Shown: piece after piece, positions 46,001 through 55,170 of the stretch
Numbering within the stretch: the stretch's first letter is position 1
Layout: the number at the start of each line of letters is the position of its first letter
Source of the DNA: Rhizobiaceae bacterium
GTDB lineage: Bacteria > Pseudomonadota > Alphaproteobacteria > Rhizobiales > Rhizobiaceae
Reading direction: 5' to 3'
Length of the DNA stretch: 64,000 nt
NCBI GenBank assembly: GCA_017640615.1
Contig: JAEPQK010000001.1
Coordinates: 682,001-746,000 of the forward strand
Program-made: the position numbers and the translations under genes
The notes under the pieces: generated by a model
What the model saw: the letters and a program-made list of their open reading frames with translations, nothing else
What the model was told of the DNA's origin: nothing
Databases searched by the model: none

Positions 46001-46460
46001 GGGCGTGACGGATATGGTGGCCATCCGCTCCGCGACGGCGGCGGATCTGCCGGTCTGCGCGACGATTATCAACGACTATATCGACGAGACGGAATGGCTG
46101 CCGCGCACCAAGTCGCGCGAAGATATCGCGGCGATGTTCACGCCCGAACTGCTCGAAAGCCGGACCATCCTGGTGGCAGAGAAAGGCGGCGAGATCGTTG
46201 CCTATCTTTCCATGTCGAACGGTTGGGTGGCGGCCATCTATCTCGTTCCGCATGTTCGCGGTTCAGGCATCGGCAAGCTGCTGATCGACCGGGCCAAGTT
46301 GGAATGTCCGCAAGGGCTCGATCTCACCGTTTTCGAACCCAATGGCGATGCCAAGCGCTTCTATGAGCGCGAGGGTTTTCACGAGGTGCCGGAGCGCCGC
46401 GACGACAAGACCGAAGAGGGTGTGCCGACCCTCCTCATGCGCTGGCGGAGCGCGGCATGA
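45990..46460 (+). CDS. GNAT family N-acetyltransferase
   Basis: Acetyl-CoA dependent acetyltransferase of 156 residues, phosphinothricin-acetyltransferase-like. Seen are IRSATAADLPVCATIINDYI at the start, the acetyl-CoA site VPHVRGSGIGKLLID and FEPNGDAKRFYEREGFHEV. It is inserted between the ATPase and permease genes of an ABC importer, overlapping the first by 11 bases and the second by 4 bases, so it must be expressed with them. An ATG at 46014 is an alternative start. The acceptor may be an amine coming from, or carried by, the transporter substrate. Confidence 0.88.
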   Translation: MTIEGVTDMVAIRSATAADLPVCATIINDYIDETEWLPRTKSREDIAAMFTPELLESRTILVAEKGGEIVAYLSMSNGWVAAIYLVPHVRGSGIGKLLIDRAKLECPQGLDLTVFEPNGDAKRFYEREGFHEVPERRDDKTEEGVPTLLMRWRSAA

Positions 46461-47323
46461 GCAAGTATCTCCCGGTCCTCACCATTCTCGCCGGCATCGT
46501 GGCCGTCTGGTATGTCGGCGTCTATGTCATGAATGCGCCATTTCAGCAGAAGCTGAACGAGCGCGCGGGCGCTGAGCCGACCTTCGTCGAGTTCGTCGGG
46601 CAGACCATGTCGCAGCCGAAACCGACGCTGCCCGCGCCGCACCAGGTGGCAGTGAACTTCTTCGAGAATACGTTTCTGCGCAAAGTGACCAGCGGGCGTA
46701 GCCTCGTCTACCATTCTTGGGTGACGCTTTCCTCGACGCTGCTCGGTTTTCTGTTCGGCACCGTGCTTGGCATTCTGATAGCGGTCGGCATCGTGCATGT
46801 GCTGGCGCTCGACCGCAGCCTTATGCCGTGGATCATCGCATCGCAGACCATACCCATACTGGCGCTGGCGCCGATGATCGTTGTGGTTTTCGCGGCAATC
46901 GGCTTGACCGGGCTGATACCCAAGGCGCTGATTTCGACCTATCTGTCGTTCTTCCCGGTGGCAGTGGGCATGGTGAAAGGACTGCGCTCGCCCGAGACCG
47001 CTTATCTCGACCTCATGCATACCTATAATGCCAGCCGCTCGGATGTGTTCTGGAAGCTCAGGCTGCCCGCTTCCGTGCCGTTTCTGTTCGCATCGATGAA
47101 GGTGGCGGTCGCTGCGAGCCTCGTCGGCGCTATCGTCGGCGAGTTGCCGACAGGTGCTGTGGCCGGCATCGGCGCCAAGCTGCTTGGCGGCTCCTACTAC
47201 AGCCAGACGATCGATATATTCGCGGCACTCGTCGCCGGGTCGATTGTCGCGGTGCTTCTGGTCACTACGGTCGGCTTTGTCGGCCGCATGACTGAGCGCG
47301 CCATGGGCGTGAGGCCGGCATGA
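46457..47323 (+). CDS. ABC transporter permease (nitrate/taurine/thiamine-precursor type)
   Basis: Inner-membrane permease, 288 residues, with an N-terminal membrane segment (LTILAGIVAVWYVGVYVM), a periplasmic linker, then the core BPD_transp_1 helices (HSWVTLSSTLLGFLFGTVLG) and the EAA-type loop NASRSDVFWKLRLPASVPFLF. It starts in an ATGA overlap with the GNAT gene and ends in an ATGA overlap with the next permease, so the two permeases are made as a heterodimer. Confidence 0.92.
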   Translation: MSKYLPVLTILAGIVAVWYVGVYVMNAPFQQKLNERAGAEPTFVEFVGQTMSQPKPTLPAPHQVAVNFFENTFLRKVTSGRSLVYHSWVTLSSTLLGFLFGTVLGILIAVGIVHVLALDRSLMPWIIASQTIPILALAPMIVVVFAAIGLTGLIPKALISTYLSFFPVAVGMVKGLRSPETAYLDLMHTYNASRSDVFWKLRLPASVPFLFASMKVAVAASLVGAIVGELPTGAVAGIGAKLLGGSYYSQTIDIFAALVAGSIVAVLLVTTVGFVGRMTERAMGVRPA

Positions 47324-48444
47324 TGCATTTGCGCCCCTCCTGGCAGGCGTTGCTTGCAATTTTGGCGGCTGTTGCCGCACTGATCATGCTGCCGGCGGCA
47401 GGTGGCGCGGCAGCAATGAGCGGCAGCGGCTTTGCACTGTCCGCAATCGCGTTGTTGCTGGCAGGTGCGCTGGTGACAAGCCTGCGGCTGCGGCCGATGG
47501 TTTCAGCCGTCGCGCTGTTCGTCGCCGCGCATGGAACTGCCTGGATGCTGATCACCGGCATTGCGGGCGGTGAAGGCACAGCCGGGGCTGCCTATTTCCT
47601 GATGCTGATCGCGGCATGGTTGCTGGCATGGCAGCTCGTGACCGTCCTTTCAGGAATGCGCCCGGCAAGCACATTCTCAAATTACGGGATCAGGCTCATC
47701 GTGCCGGCTCTTTTCGGCATATGGATACTGATCTTATGGGAGGCGATCGTTCGCGGCGCAGGTGTGCCGTTCATCCTTCTGCCGCCGCCGAGCGCGATCG
47801 GCGCGCGCCTGGTCAATTCAATCCCGATTCTGGCGGCTGACGTGAACCAGACGATTTTCAAGGCAGTGCTTGCCGGCTATGTGATGGGCTGCGGAGCCGG
47901 TTTCGCGGCTGCGGTGCTTGCCGACCGTTTCCTCTTCCTGCGGCGCGGTCTGCTGCCGATAGGCAATATGGTGTCGGCGCTGCCTATCATCGGTATCGCA
48001 CCGATTATGGTCATGTGGTTCGGCTTCGACTGGCAGTCGAAAGCCGCGGTCGTCGTGGTGATGACGTTCTTCCCGATGCTCGTAAACACAGTCGCGGGGC
48101 TCGCAGCTTCGGGCAGCATGGAGCGCGACCTGATGCGCACCTATGCCTCCAGCTACTGGCAGACATTGTTGAAGCTGCGGCTGCCGGCGGCCGCGCCCTT
48201 CATCTTCAACGCACTCAAGATCAACTCAACGCTGGCGCTGATTGGCGCTATCGTCGCGGAATTCTTCGGCACGCCTGTGGTGGGCATGGGATTCCGTATT
48301 TCGACCGAAGTCGGCCGTATGAATGTCGACATGGTTTGGGCGGAGATCGCGGTCGCCGCGCTCGCAGGTTCCGTCTTTTATGGCGCGATTGCTCTCGCAG
48401 AAAGAGCGGTCACGTTCTGGCACCCGTCTATCCGTGGTGGGTAG
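47320..48444 (+). CDS. ABC transporter permease, second subunit with N-terminal membrane extension
   Basis: Inner-membrane permease, 374 residues, about 85 longer than its partner. The first 120 residues hold three or four additional hydrophobic segments (LLAILAAVAALIMLPAAGGA, AIALLLAGALVTSLRL, FLMLIAAWLLAWQLV) before the core domain (ALFGIWILILWEAIVRG, EAA-type loop ASSYWQTLLKLRLPAAAPFI). The extension may stabilise the heterodimer. Next comes the receptor gene, 23 bases after its stop. Confidence 0.92.
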   Translation: MMHLRPSWQALLAILAAVAALIMLPAAGGAAAMSGSGFALSAIALLLAGALVTSLRLRPMVSAVALFVAAHGTAWMLITGIAGGEGTAGAAYFLMLIAAWLLAWQLVTVLSGMRPASTFSNYGIRLIVPALFGIWILILWEAIVRGAGVPFILLPPPSAIGARLVNSIPILAADVNQTIFKAVLAGYVMGCGAGFAAAVLADRFLFLRRGLLPIGNMVSALPIIGIAPIMVMWFGFDWQSKAAVVVVMTFFPMLVNTVAGLAASGSMERDLMRTYASSYWQTLLKLRLPAAAPFIFNALKINSTLALIGAIVAEFFGTPVVGMGFRISTEVGRMNVDMVWAEIAVAALAGSVFYGAIALAERAVTFWHPSIRGG

Positions 48445-48467
48445 ACCAACTTCAGAGGGTAAGGACT

Positions 48468-49433
48468 ATGAAAAAACTAATGATTTCAGCCTTGGCAGGT
48501 GCATTCTCACTGGCCGCCGCGCAGGCGTTGGCCGCCGATGAGGTCACGCTGCAGCTCAAATGGGTCGCGCAGGCGCAGTTCGCTGGCTATTTCGTCGCCA
48601 AGGACAAGGGCTTCTATGAGGAGGAGGACCTTGACGTGACGATCAAGCCGGGTGGCCCGGATATCGCGCCCGAGCAGGTGATCGCCGGCGGCGGCGCCGA
48701 TGTGATCGTCGACTGGATGGGCGGTGCGCTGGCCGCGCGCGAAAAGGGCGTCGGGCTCGTCAACATCGCACAGCCGTACAAAAATGCCGGCATGCAGCTG
48801 GTGTGCCCGAAGGATGGTCCCGTGCAGACCACGGACGACTTTCCTGGCCACACGCTCGGCGTCTGGTTCTTCGGCAACGAATATCCGTTCTATGCCTGGA
48901 TGAACAAGCTCGGCATTTCGACCGAGGGTGGCGACGATGGCGTAACCGTGTTGAAGCAGAGCTTCGACGTGCAGCCGCTGATCCAGGGCCAGGCCGACTG
49001 CATCTCGGTCATGACCTATAACGAGTACTGGCAGCTCATTGACGCGGGCTACCAGGCGGATGACCTGATCGTGTTCAACTATTCGGCGATGGACGTCGAC
49101 CTGCTCGAAGACGGCCTCTATGCGATGGAAGGCGACCTCGCCGACCCGGCATTCAAGGACAAGATGGTGCGCTTCGTACGCGCTTCCATGAAGGGTTGGG
49201 AGTATGCAATCGCCAATCCCGAGGAAGCTGCCTCGATCGTCATGGACAATGGCGGCCAGGACGAGAACCACCAGGTCCGCATGATGGGCGAAGTGGCCAA
49301 GCTGATTGGCGAGCCGGATGCGAAACTGCCGGTGGATGCCTACGAGCGCACCGCGCAGGCGCTGCTCGATCAGGGCATCATCGAGAAGGAGCCGTCAGGC
49401 GCCTGGACGTCCGACATCACCGACGCGCTCTAA
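48468..49433 (+). CDS. NMT1/THI5-like ABC transporter substrate-binding protein
   Basis: Periplasmic receptor of 321 residues. The start at 48468 (MKKLMISALAGAFSLAAA) follows AGGGTAAGG and gives a Sec signal peptide cut near ALAADE. The mature protein opens with VTLQLKWVAQAQFAGYFVAK, the typical first strand and ligand loop of the NMT1/THI5 family, whose members bind pyrimidine moieties of thiamine, riboflavin or related rings. This fits uptake of a pyrimidine for the reductive pathway. It is last in its operon and is followed by a strong terminator. Confidence 0.93.
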   Translation: MKKLMISALAGAFSLAAAQALAADEVTLQLKWVAQAQFAGYFVAKDKGFYEEEDLDVTIKPGGPDIAPEQVIAGGGADVIVDWMGGALAAREKGVGLVNIAQPYKNAGMQLVCPKDGPVQTTDDFPGHTLGVWFFGNEYPFYAWMNKLGISTEGGDDGVTVLKQSFDVQPLIQGQADCISVMTYNEYWQLIDAGYQADDLIVFNYSAMDVDLLEDGLYAMEGDLADPAFKDKMVRFVRASMKGWEYAIANPEEAASIVMDNGGQDENHQVRMMGEVAKLIGEPDAKLPVDAYERTAQALLDQGIIEKEPSGAWTSDITDAL

Positions 49434-49454
49434 GCCTGTTCGGAACCGGAATTT

Positions 49455-49484
49455 GAAAGGGGCGGGCAACCGCCCCTTTCTTTA
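49455..49484 (+). terminator. Intrinsic terminator of the pyrimidine uptake/degradation operon
   Basis: Perfect stem AAAGGGGCGG-GCAA-CCGCCCCTTT (49456-49479), with one more G-C pair outside, followed by TTTA. It lies 22 bases after the receptor stop and directly before the convergent tumA stop, so it may serve both sides. Confidence 0.9.
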
Positions 49485-49829
49485 TGCTGCGGCCTCGATG
49501 TCGAACTCGACATGGATCGTCTCGTAGGGAAATTCGATCCCTTTTTCGCCGCGGTCAAAAACGCCGGCATTGACCAGAGCCGTCACGTCTGTGTGCACGC
49601 CCTTGAAATCGCGGCCTACCAACCGGGCAATCTCGCGAATGCTTGTCGGCGGACGGCCGGTCATCGCCTTTACGATGGCCAGCCGCTTTGGCGACAGCAC
49701 ATGGTGCATGTCCTCGTAACTTGCGAATGACAGGCCGGCTTCTGCTTCAGGATTGCCGCTCTTCAGCACTCGCGATACGGCTGACCTGACGTCATCGAGA
49801 GTTTCGATCCTGATCCTCAGCGTCTTCAT
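49482..49829 (-). CDS. TumA-type antitoxin / HTH DNA-binding protein
   Basis: Probable antitoxin and autoregulator, 115 residues. The start at 49829 (MKTLRIRIETLDDV) has a GGAG site 14-11 bases upstream; a longer start at 49847 adds six residues. The N-terminal part resembles a toxin-contacting strand-helix unit. The C-terminal half is a winged helix-turn-helix (VLSPKRLAIVKAMTG, TSIREIARLVGRDFKGVHTDV, ALVNAGVFDRG), as in the HVO_A0114/MarR-like HTH proteins paired with TumE toxins. It overlaps the end of the toxin gene by 38 bases. Family assignment by pattern; function inferred from pairing. Confidence 0.78.
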   Translation of the reverse strand: MKTLRIRIETLDDVRSAVSRVLKSGNPEAEAGLSFASYEDMHHVLSPKRLAIVKAMTGRPPTSIREIARLVGRDFKGVHTDVTALVNAGVFDRGEKGIEFPYETIHVEFDIEAAA

Positions 49830-50106
49830 CTCTTCGTCTCTCCACATCGCTCAGAAAGTCGGACAGCAGCTGCTCGACTGTTGTGAATTGGTAGGTCGTT
49901 TCGCGATCGCCAATATGGCGATGGTCGCCTTTTCCGGCCTCGTTGTCGTAGCGGAGTACGCACTTCCCATCGACGACATATGCCAGCCGGTATTTGAGGT
50001 CGTGCAGGCTGCCGCGCAGAGGTTGCGGTACGCGCCAGATCACGATCTCGGCGAAAGCATTTTCCGCAAGGCTGATACGACGGCGCACGAGCAGAACTGC
50101 TTTCAT
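49792..50106 (-). CDS. TumE-type toxin (DUF6516 family)
   Basis: Probable toxin of a type II toxin-antitoxin pair, 104 residues. The hallmark region is LHDLKYRLAYVVDGKCVLRY followed by DNEAGKGDHRHIG (residues about 34-66), typical of the TumE/DUF6516 family. The start at 50106 (MKAVLLVRRRISL) is preferred because the longer frame to 50253 runs into pobR and has no ribosome site. The ATG abuts a perfect palindrome at 50106-50125 and no Shine-Dalgarno is visible, so a leaderless or tightly regulated mRNA is possible. Toxin-first gene order with an overlapping antitoxin is normal for this family. Confidence 0.8.
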   Translation of the reverse strand: MKAVLLVRRRISLAENAFAEIVIWRVPQPLRGSLHDLKYRLAYVVDGKCVLRYDNEAGKGDHRHIGDRETTYQFTTVEQLLSDFLSDVERRRDEDAEDQDRNSR

Positions 50107-50125
50107 GATGTAATCAATTACATCA
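50106..50125. promoter_or_regulatory. 20-bp perfect palindrome at the tumE start, likely autoregulatory operator
   Basis: TGATGTAAT-CA-ATTACATCA with fully symmetric 9-bp arms touches the toxin start codon. It is AT-rich, against a GC-rich background. A dimeric antitoxin HTH would fit this site and repress its own operon. Confidence 0.65.
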
Positions 50126-50155
50126 ATTTGGCTCAACTGGCAATCGAGTCGGAAA

Positions 50156-51040
50156 CTACAAAGCCAGGCGCCGGAGTTCCGCTGCCCGGAACGCGCCGGG
50201 TGTGGTGCCGACGGCGCGGCGGAAGAAGCGGTTGAAATAGGCGGGATCTGCAAAGCCGAGCGAATAGGCGATCTTGTTCACCGGGCTTGGCGAGAAAACG
50301 AGATCGCGCTGCGCCGCTTCGATGAGACGCTGTGTCAGCAGGCCTTGCACCGAAAGCCCGGTTTCTGAGCGCGCTATGCGGTTGAGATGCGTGGGCGTGA
50401 TGCCCAGCCGCTCGGCGTAAAAGGTCACCGGCCGGTGCTGGCGGTAATGCGCGCCCACAAGCGCCATCAGATCGTCGATGCGTTGCGCGCGCGCGCCGCT
50501 TGCCTGCGAAGCCTGCGGGTCGTTGGCGATCGCGGCCCGCGCCAGCCCTACGATCGCCTGCGCCATCAGCGCTTCCAGCATCGCAAGCCGACCGGCAGCA
50601 GGTGAGGCCAGCTCCGTCTCGATCGCTTTCAACGCCTGTGCCGCAGCCTCGCCTGTGTCGGAGGCGAGCTGAATGGCGCGCATGCGCGCGGCGAACTCCG
50701 CAACGCGCCGGTCTCCCGCCGCGACTGCTTTCAGCTTGTCGGCGAGCGCGGTGATGACCAGCCCGTCAACGTCCCGCGCGAAGCTGAAGCCATGGGCGGC
50801 GTCGGGCGGGACCAGAAGCGCGCAAGGCGCTTCGATGCTGGCGACCTCATCGCTGCCAGTGACCTCACCGCTGCCCGCCGTAAGCAGGAATATCTGAAAC
50901 AGAGTGTCGTGCCGGTGCAGTGCAATCTCGAAATTGTGCAGTGAGGTGCGTTCGGGAATCGTCTCGCAATGGAGCCAAAAATCCCCGGTTTCCCCTCGTT
51001 CTTCTCGATAGAGGCGGTAGTTTGGAACCTGGTTGGCCAT
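50156..51040 (-). CDS. pobR: AraC family regulator PobR
   Basis: AraC/XylS-type activator expected to switch on pobA in response to 4-hydroxybenzoate. The start at 51040 (MANQVPNYRLYREE) gives 294 residues; ATGs at 51049 and 51085 are possible. An N-terminal cupin-like sensor domain (LHNFEIALHRHDTLFQIFLL, PPDAAHGFSF) is followed by the paired helix-turn-helix DNA-binding domain: TFYAERLGITPTHLNRIARS and VNKIAYSLGFADPAYFNRFFRR. It is divergent from pobA with about 104 bases between, the usual pobR-pobA arrangement. Confidence 0.9.
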   Translation of the reverse strand: MANQVPNYRLYREERGETGDFWLHCETIPERTSLHNFEIALHRHDTLFQIFLLTAGSGEVTGSDEVASIEAPCALLVPPDAAHGFSFARDVDGLVITALADKLKAVAAGDRRVAEFAARMRAIQLASDTGEAAAQALKAIETELASPAAGRLAMLEALMAQAIVGLARAAIANDPQASQASGARAQRIDDLMALVGAHYRQHRPVTFYAERLGITPTHLNRIARSETGLSVQGLLTQRLIEAAQRDLVFSPSPVNKIAYSLGFADPAYFNRFFRRAVGTTPGAFRAAELRRLAL

Positions 51041-51053
51041 TCGCGGCATGTTC

Positions 51054-51067
51054 CGATTGTGCAATCG
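51054..51067. promoter_or_regulatory. Palindrome CGATTGTGCAATCG between pobR and pobA
   Basis: Perfect 6-bp arms CGATTG and CAATCG around TG. It is 14 bases from the preferred pobR start and 78 bases upstream of pobA, so it may be a PobR site or part of the pobR promoter. AraC proteins usually bind direct repeats, which weakens the assignment. Confidence 0.35.
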
Positions 51068-51126
51068 AATGACGGAATTGTCCATTGCCGTGGGCGGGTG
51101 TTCGCCGCAATCTTGAGGCTACCTAG

Positions 51127-52317
<1,191 letters not shown>

Positions 52318-52339
52318 GCTGCCGCGTCTGGAGAAGCGA

Positions 52340-52735
52340 ATGAGCAAGGAACGAACCGAACTCTACCGGCAGGGCATGCAGACGCGCCGCGAGGTGTTGG
52401 GCGCGGCTTATGTCGATGGCAAGGAAGCAACCAAGAAGCCGTTCGACGAGCCGTTTCAGGAGCTGATCACCGAGGCTGCCTGGGGGCATGTGTGGTCGCG
52501 CGACACGATCAGCATGCGCGAACGCTCCATGATCACGCTGGCGTTGCTGGCCGGGCTCGGCAATTTTGAGGAGCTTGCGCTGCACACGCGCGCCACAGTG
52601 AACACCGGAGCCAGCCGCGACGACATCATGGAGGCAATGCTGCACGTGGCGATTTATGCCGGCGTGCCGCGCGCCAACCACGCAATGAAGGTGGTCAATC
52701 AGGTATTCGAAGAACTCGACGGGGGCAGCGCATGA
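52340..52735 (+). CDS. pcaC: 4-carboxymuconolactone decarboxylase
   Basis: Small cytosolic enzyme of 131 residues in the protocatechuate branch of the beta-ketoadipate pathway; it decarboxylates 4-carboxymuconolactone to 3-oxoadipate enol-lactone. It shows the CMD core: WGHVWSRDTISMRERSMITL, ALHTRATVNTGASRDDIMEA and MLHVAIYAGVPRANHAM. The start at 52340 (MSKERTELY) follows GGAGAAG; the longer frame from 52202 overlaps pobA. It overlaps pcaH by four bases. Confidence 0.94.
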   Translation: MSKERTELYRQGMQTRREVLGAAYVDGKEATKKPFDEPFQELITEAAWGHVWSRDTISMRERSMITLALLAGLGNFEELALHTRATVNTGASRDDIMEAMLHVAIYAGVPRANHAMKVVNQVFEELDGGSA

Positions 52736-53487
52736 GCTCGGGCGCATTATCGAACAGCAAACCCGAAACGGGATCGTTCTTCCAGCGCGATCTTGGCTGG
52801 CATCCGCCGGCTTTCACGCCCGAATACAAGACGTCGGTGCTACGCTCGCCGCAAAAGGCGCTGATCTCGCTCGACAACACGCTTTCGGAGCTCACTGGCC
52901 CGGTATTCGGGCACAATATTCTGGGCGAGAAGGATAACGACCTGATCCACAATTTCGCTCAGCCCGGCGAAAGCGCGATCGGCCCACGCATCATCGTTTA
53001 TGGCCGTGTGCTCGACGAGCGTGGCAGGGGGGTCGACGGCGCGCTGCTTGAATTCTGGCAGGCCAATGCCGGCGGCCGCTACCGCCACAAGAAGGAGGGT
53101 TACATCGCACCGCTCGATCCCAATTTCGGCGGTTGCGGGCGCACAATTACCGATGAGGAAGGCAATTACAGCCTGCGCACGATTCTGCCCGGCCCATATC
53201 CATGGCCGAACCGGGTGAATGACTGGCGGCCAGCGCACATCCATTTTTCAATTTTCGGCCATGGTTTTGCGCAGCGGCTGATCACGCAGATGTATTTCGA
53301 GGGCGATCCGCTGATCTGGAAATGCCCGATCGTAGACACTATCCCCGGCCGCGAGGCGATCGAGGGGCTGGTCGCAGCGCTCGACATGGAGGCGACGCTG
53401 CCGATGGATGCGCGCGCCTACAAGTTCGACATCGTCCTGCGGGGGCGCCGCTCCACCATGTTCGAGAACCGCCTGGAGGGAAACTGA
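52732..53487 (+). CDS. pcaH: Protocatechuate 3,4-dioxygenase beta subunit
   Basis: Iron-bearing subunit of the intradiol dioxygenase that opens protocatechuate to 3-carboxy-cis,cis-muconate. In this 251-residue protein the four Fe(III) ligands are visible with the exact family spacing: Tyr117 (GGRYRHK), Tyr156 (GPYPW), His169 and His171 (RPAHIHFS). The start is in an ATGA overlap with pcaC. Its partner PcaG starts one base after its stop. Confidence 0.96.
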   Translation: MSSGALSNSKPETGSFFQRDLGWHPPAFTPEYKTSVLRSPQKALISLDNTLSELTGPVFGHNILGEKDNDLIHNFAQPGESAIGPRIIVYGRVLDERGRGVDGALLEFWQANAGGRYRHKKEGYIAPLDPNFGGCGRTITDEEGNYSLRTILPGPYPWPNRVNDWRPAHIHFSIFGHGFAQRLITQMYFEGDPLIWKCPIVDTIPGREAIEGLVAALDMEATLPMDARAYKFDIVLRGRRSTMFENRLEGN

Positions 53488-53488
53488 G

Positions 53489-54103
53489 ATGGTGCAGTCG
53501 CTGGGCAGGCTGAAGGAATCCGCGTCTCAGACCGCCGGACCTTACGTGCATATCGGGCTCAGCCCGAACTTCGCCGAGATAGCAGGCGTGTACGATGCCG
53601 ATCTCGGTATCTCGATGGTCAACGACAAGACCAGGGGCGAACGCATCACCGTAACCGGACAGGTGATCGACGGCTCCGGCACGCCGCTGAAAGACGCGAT
53701 GGTGGAAGTCTGGCAGGCGGATGCCGACGGGCTCTACAACAGCCCGGCCGAAATGCGCGGGTCGGCGGATGCGAATTTCTCCGGCTGGGGCCGCAGCCCG
53801 ACCAACATGCAGGACGGCGAATTCCGTTTCGAAACAATCAAACCCGGGCGCGTTCCCTTCCGCGACGGGCGGTTGATGGCGCCGCACATCAGCTTCTGGA
53901 TCGTGGCGCGAGGTATCAATCTCGGCCTGTCGACACGCATGTATTTCGCGGACGAGGAAGCTGCGAACGCGGAGGATCCGGTGCTGGCGCGGATCGAACA
54001 CCGCGTGCGGGTGCCCACATTGCTGGCGCCGCGCGACGGAAACGGCTACCGTTTCGATATTCACCTGCAAGGTGACAAGGAAACTGTGTTTTTCGACATC
54101 TGA
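53489..54103 (+). CDS. pcaG: Protocatechuate 3,4-dioxygenase alpha subunit
   Basis: Non-catalytic partner of PcaH, 204 residues. It shows the same intradiol dioxygenase fold (ERITVTGQVIDGSGTPL, DAMVEVWQADADGLYNSP, GWGRSPTNMQDGEFRFETIK) but no full iron ligand set: where PcaH has RPAHIHFS this protein reads MAPHISFWI. The start at 53489 follows a GGAGG site; the extension from 53408 runs inside pcaH. The two subunits assemble as a large alpha-beta complex in the cytosol. Confidence 0.95.
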   Translation: MVQSLGRLKESASQTAGPYVHIGLSPNFAEIAGVYDADLGISMVNDKTRGERITVTGQVIDGSGTPLKDAMVEVWQADADGLYNSPAEMRGSADANFSGWGRSPTNMQDGEFRFETIKPGRVPFRDGRLMAPHISFWIVARGINLGLSTRMYFADEEAANAEDPVLARIEHRVRVPTLLAPRDGNGYRFDIHLQGDKETVFFDI

Positions 54104-54114
54104 GCCGCGGCGCA

Positions 54115-55167
54115 TTGACGGTTTCAAGCTTCGATCATCCCCTTCTATCCGGTTTCCTCGGCGACGCGGAAACCGCGGAGCTGTTTTCGGCGAAGGCCGA
54201 TCTCGACGCCATGCTGGTGTTCGAGGCCGCACTCGCGAATGCGGAAGGGGCGGCCGGGATCTTTCCCGCGCAGGCGGCTTCTGCGATCGAAAAGGCGATA
54301 GCCGGGTTCCGGCCCGATACCTCGGCGCTGCGTGACGCAACCGCGCGCGACGGCGTGGTGGTGCCGGAGCTGGTGCGGCAACTGCGTGAGGCGGCGGGTG
54401 AACACGGCAAGCACGTTCATTTCGGCGCTACCAGCCAGGACGTCATCGACACGAGCCTTGCGCTGCGCCTGAGCAGGGCACTCGCTCTGTTTGCCAAGAG
54501 GCTGAGTGCGCTCGACAAAGTGCTTGCCGATCTCGATACGCGTTTCGGACAGCTTGAGGTGATGGCGCATACCCGCATGCAGGCGGCGGTGCCGGTGCCT
54601 GCCGCGCGCAAGATTGCCAGCTGGCGCGACCCTCTTAAGCGTTGCCGCGAGCGGCTGGCTGGCATTCACGGGGATGTCGCGATCCTCCATTTCGGTGGCG
54701 CTGCGGGGACGTTGGACAAGCTTGGTGACAAGGCTGATGCGGTAACCGAGGCGCTGGCGCGAGAACTCGGGCTTGCCGCTGTTGAGCGCGCCCGACACAG
54801 CGAACGCGACGGCGTCGCGGCATTTGCATCCTGGCTGTCGCTCGTCACAGGATCACTGGGCAAGATGGGGCAGGACATCGCGCTGATGGCGCAGAGCGAG
54901 GTCGGTGAAATTCGGCTTGCCAGCGGTGGCGGGTCGTCGGCCATGCCGCACAAGGTCAATCCCGTAGGCGCTGAGGCGCTGGTCGCGCTGGCGCGGTTCA
55001 ACGCCACGCTTGTCGGTGGCATGCACCAAGCGCTGGTGCATGAAAACGAGCGCTCAGGTGCTGCATGGACGCTTGAATGGCTGATCTTGCCGCAGATGAC
55101 CGTCGCAACGGGTGCCGCACTTCGCATTGCGACCGAATTGCTGCCCGGCGTCTCGTTCGCCGACTGA
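54115..55167 (+). CDS. pcaB: 3-carboxy-cis,cis-muconate cycloisomerase
   Basis: Fumarase/aspartase superfamily enzyme of 350 residues that lactonises 3-carboxy-cis,cis-muconate to 4-carboxymuconolactone, the PcaC substrate. The superfamily signature SGGGSSAMPHKVNPVGAE is seen near residue 275, together with HFGATSQDVIDTSLALRL. It starts at a TTG 12 bases after pcaG, without a clear ribosome site, so it may be translated by coupling. It is convergent with the TerC gene with only three bases between stops and no terminator hairpin. Confidence 0.94.
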   Translation: MTVSSFDHPLLSGFLGDAETAELFSAKADLDAMLVFEAALANAEGAAGIFPAQAASAIEKAIAGFRPDTSALRDATARDGVVVPELVRQLREAAGEHGKHVHFGATSQDVIDTSLALRLSRALALFAKRLSALDKVLADLDTRFGQLEVMAHTRMQAAVPVPAARKIASWRDPLKRCRERLAGIHGDVAILHFGGAAGTLDKLGDKADAVTEALARELGLAAVERARHSERDGVAAFASWLSLVTGSLGKMGQDIALMAQSEVGEIRLASGGGSSAMPHKVNPVGAEALVALARFNATLVGGMHQALVHENERSGAAWTLEWLILPQMTVATGAALRIATELLPGVSFAD

Positions 55168-55170
55168 CCG

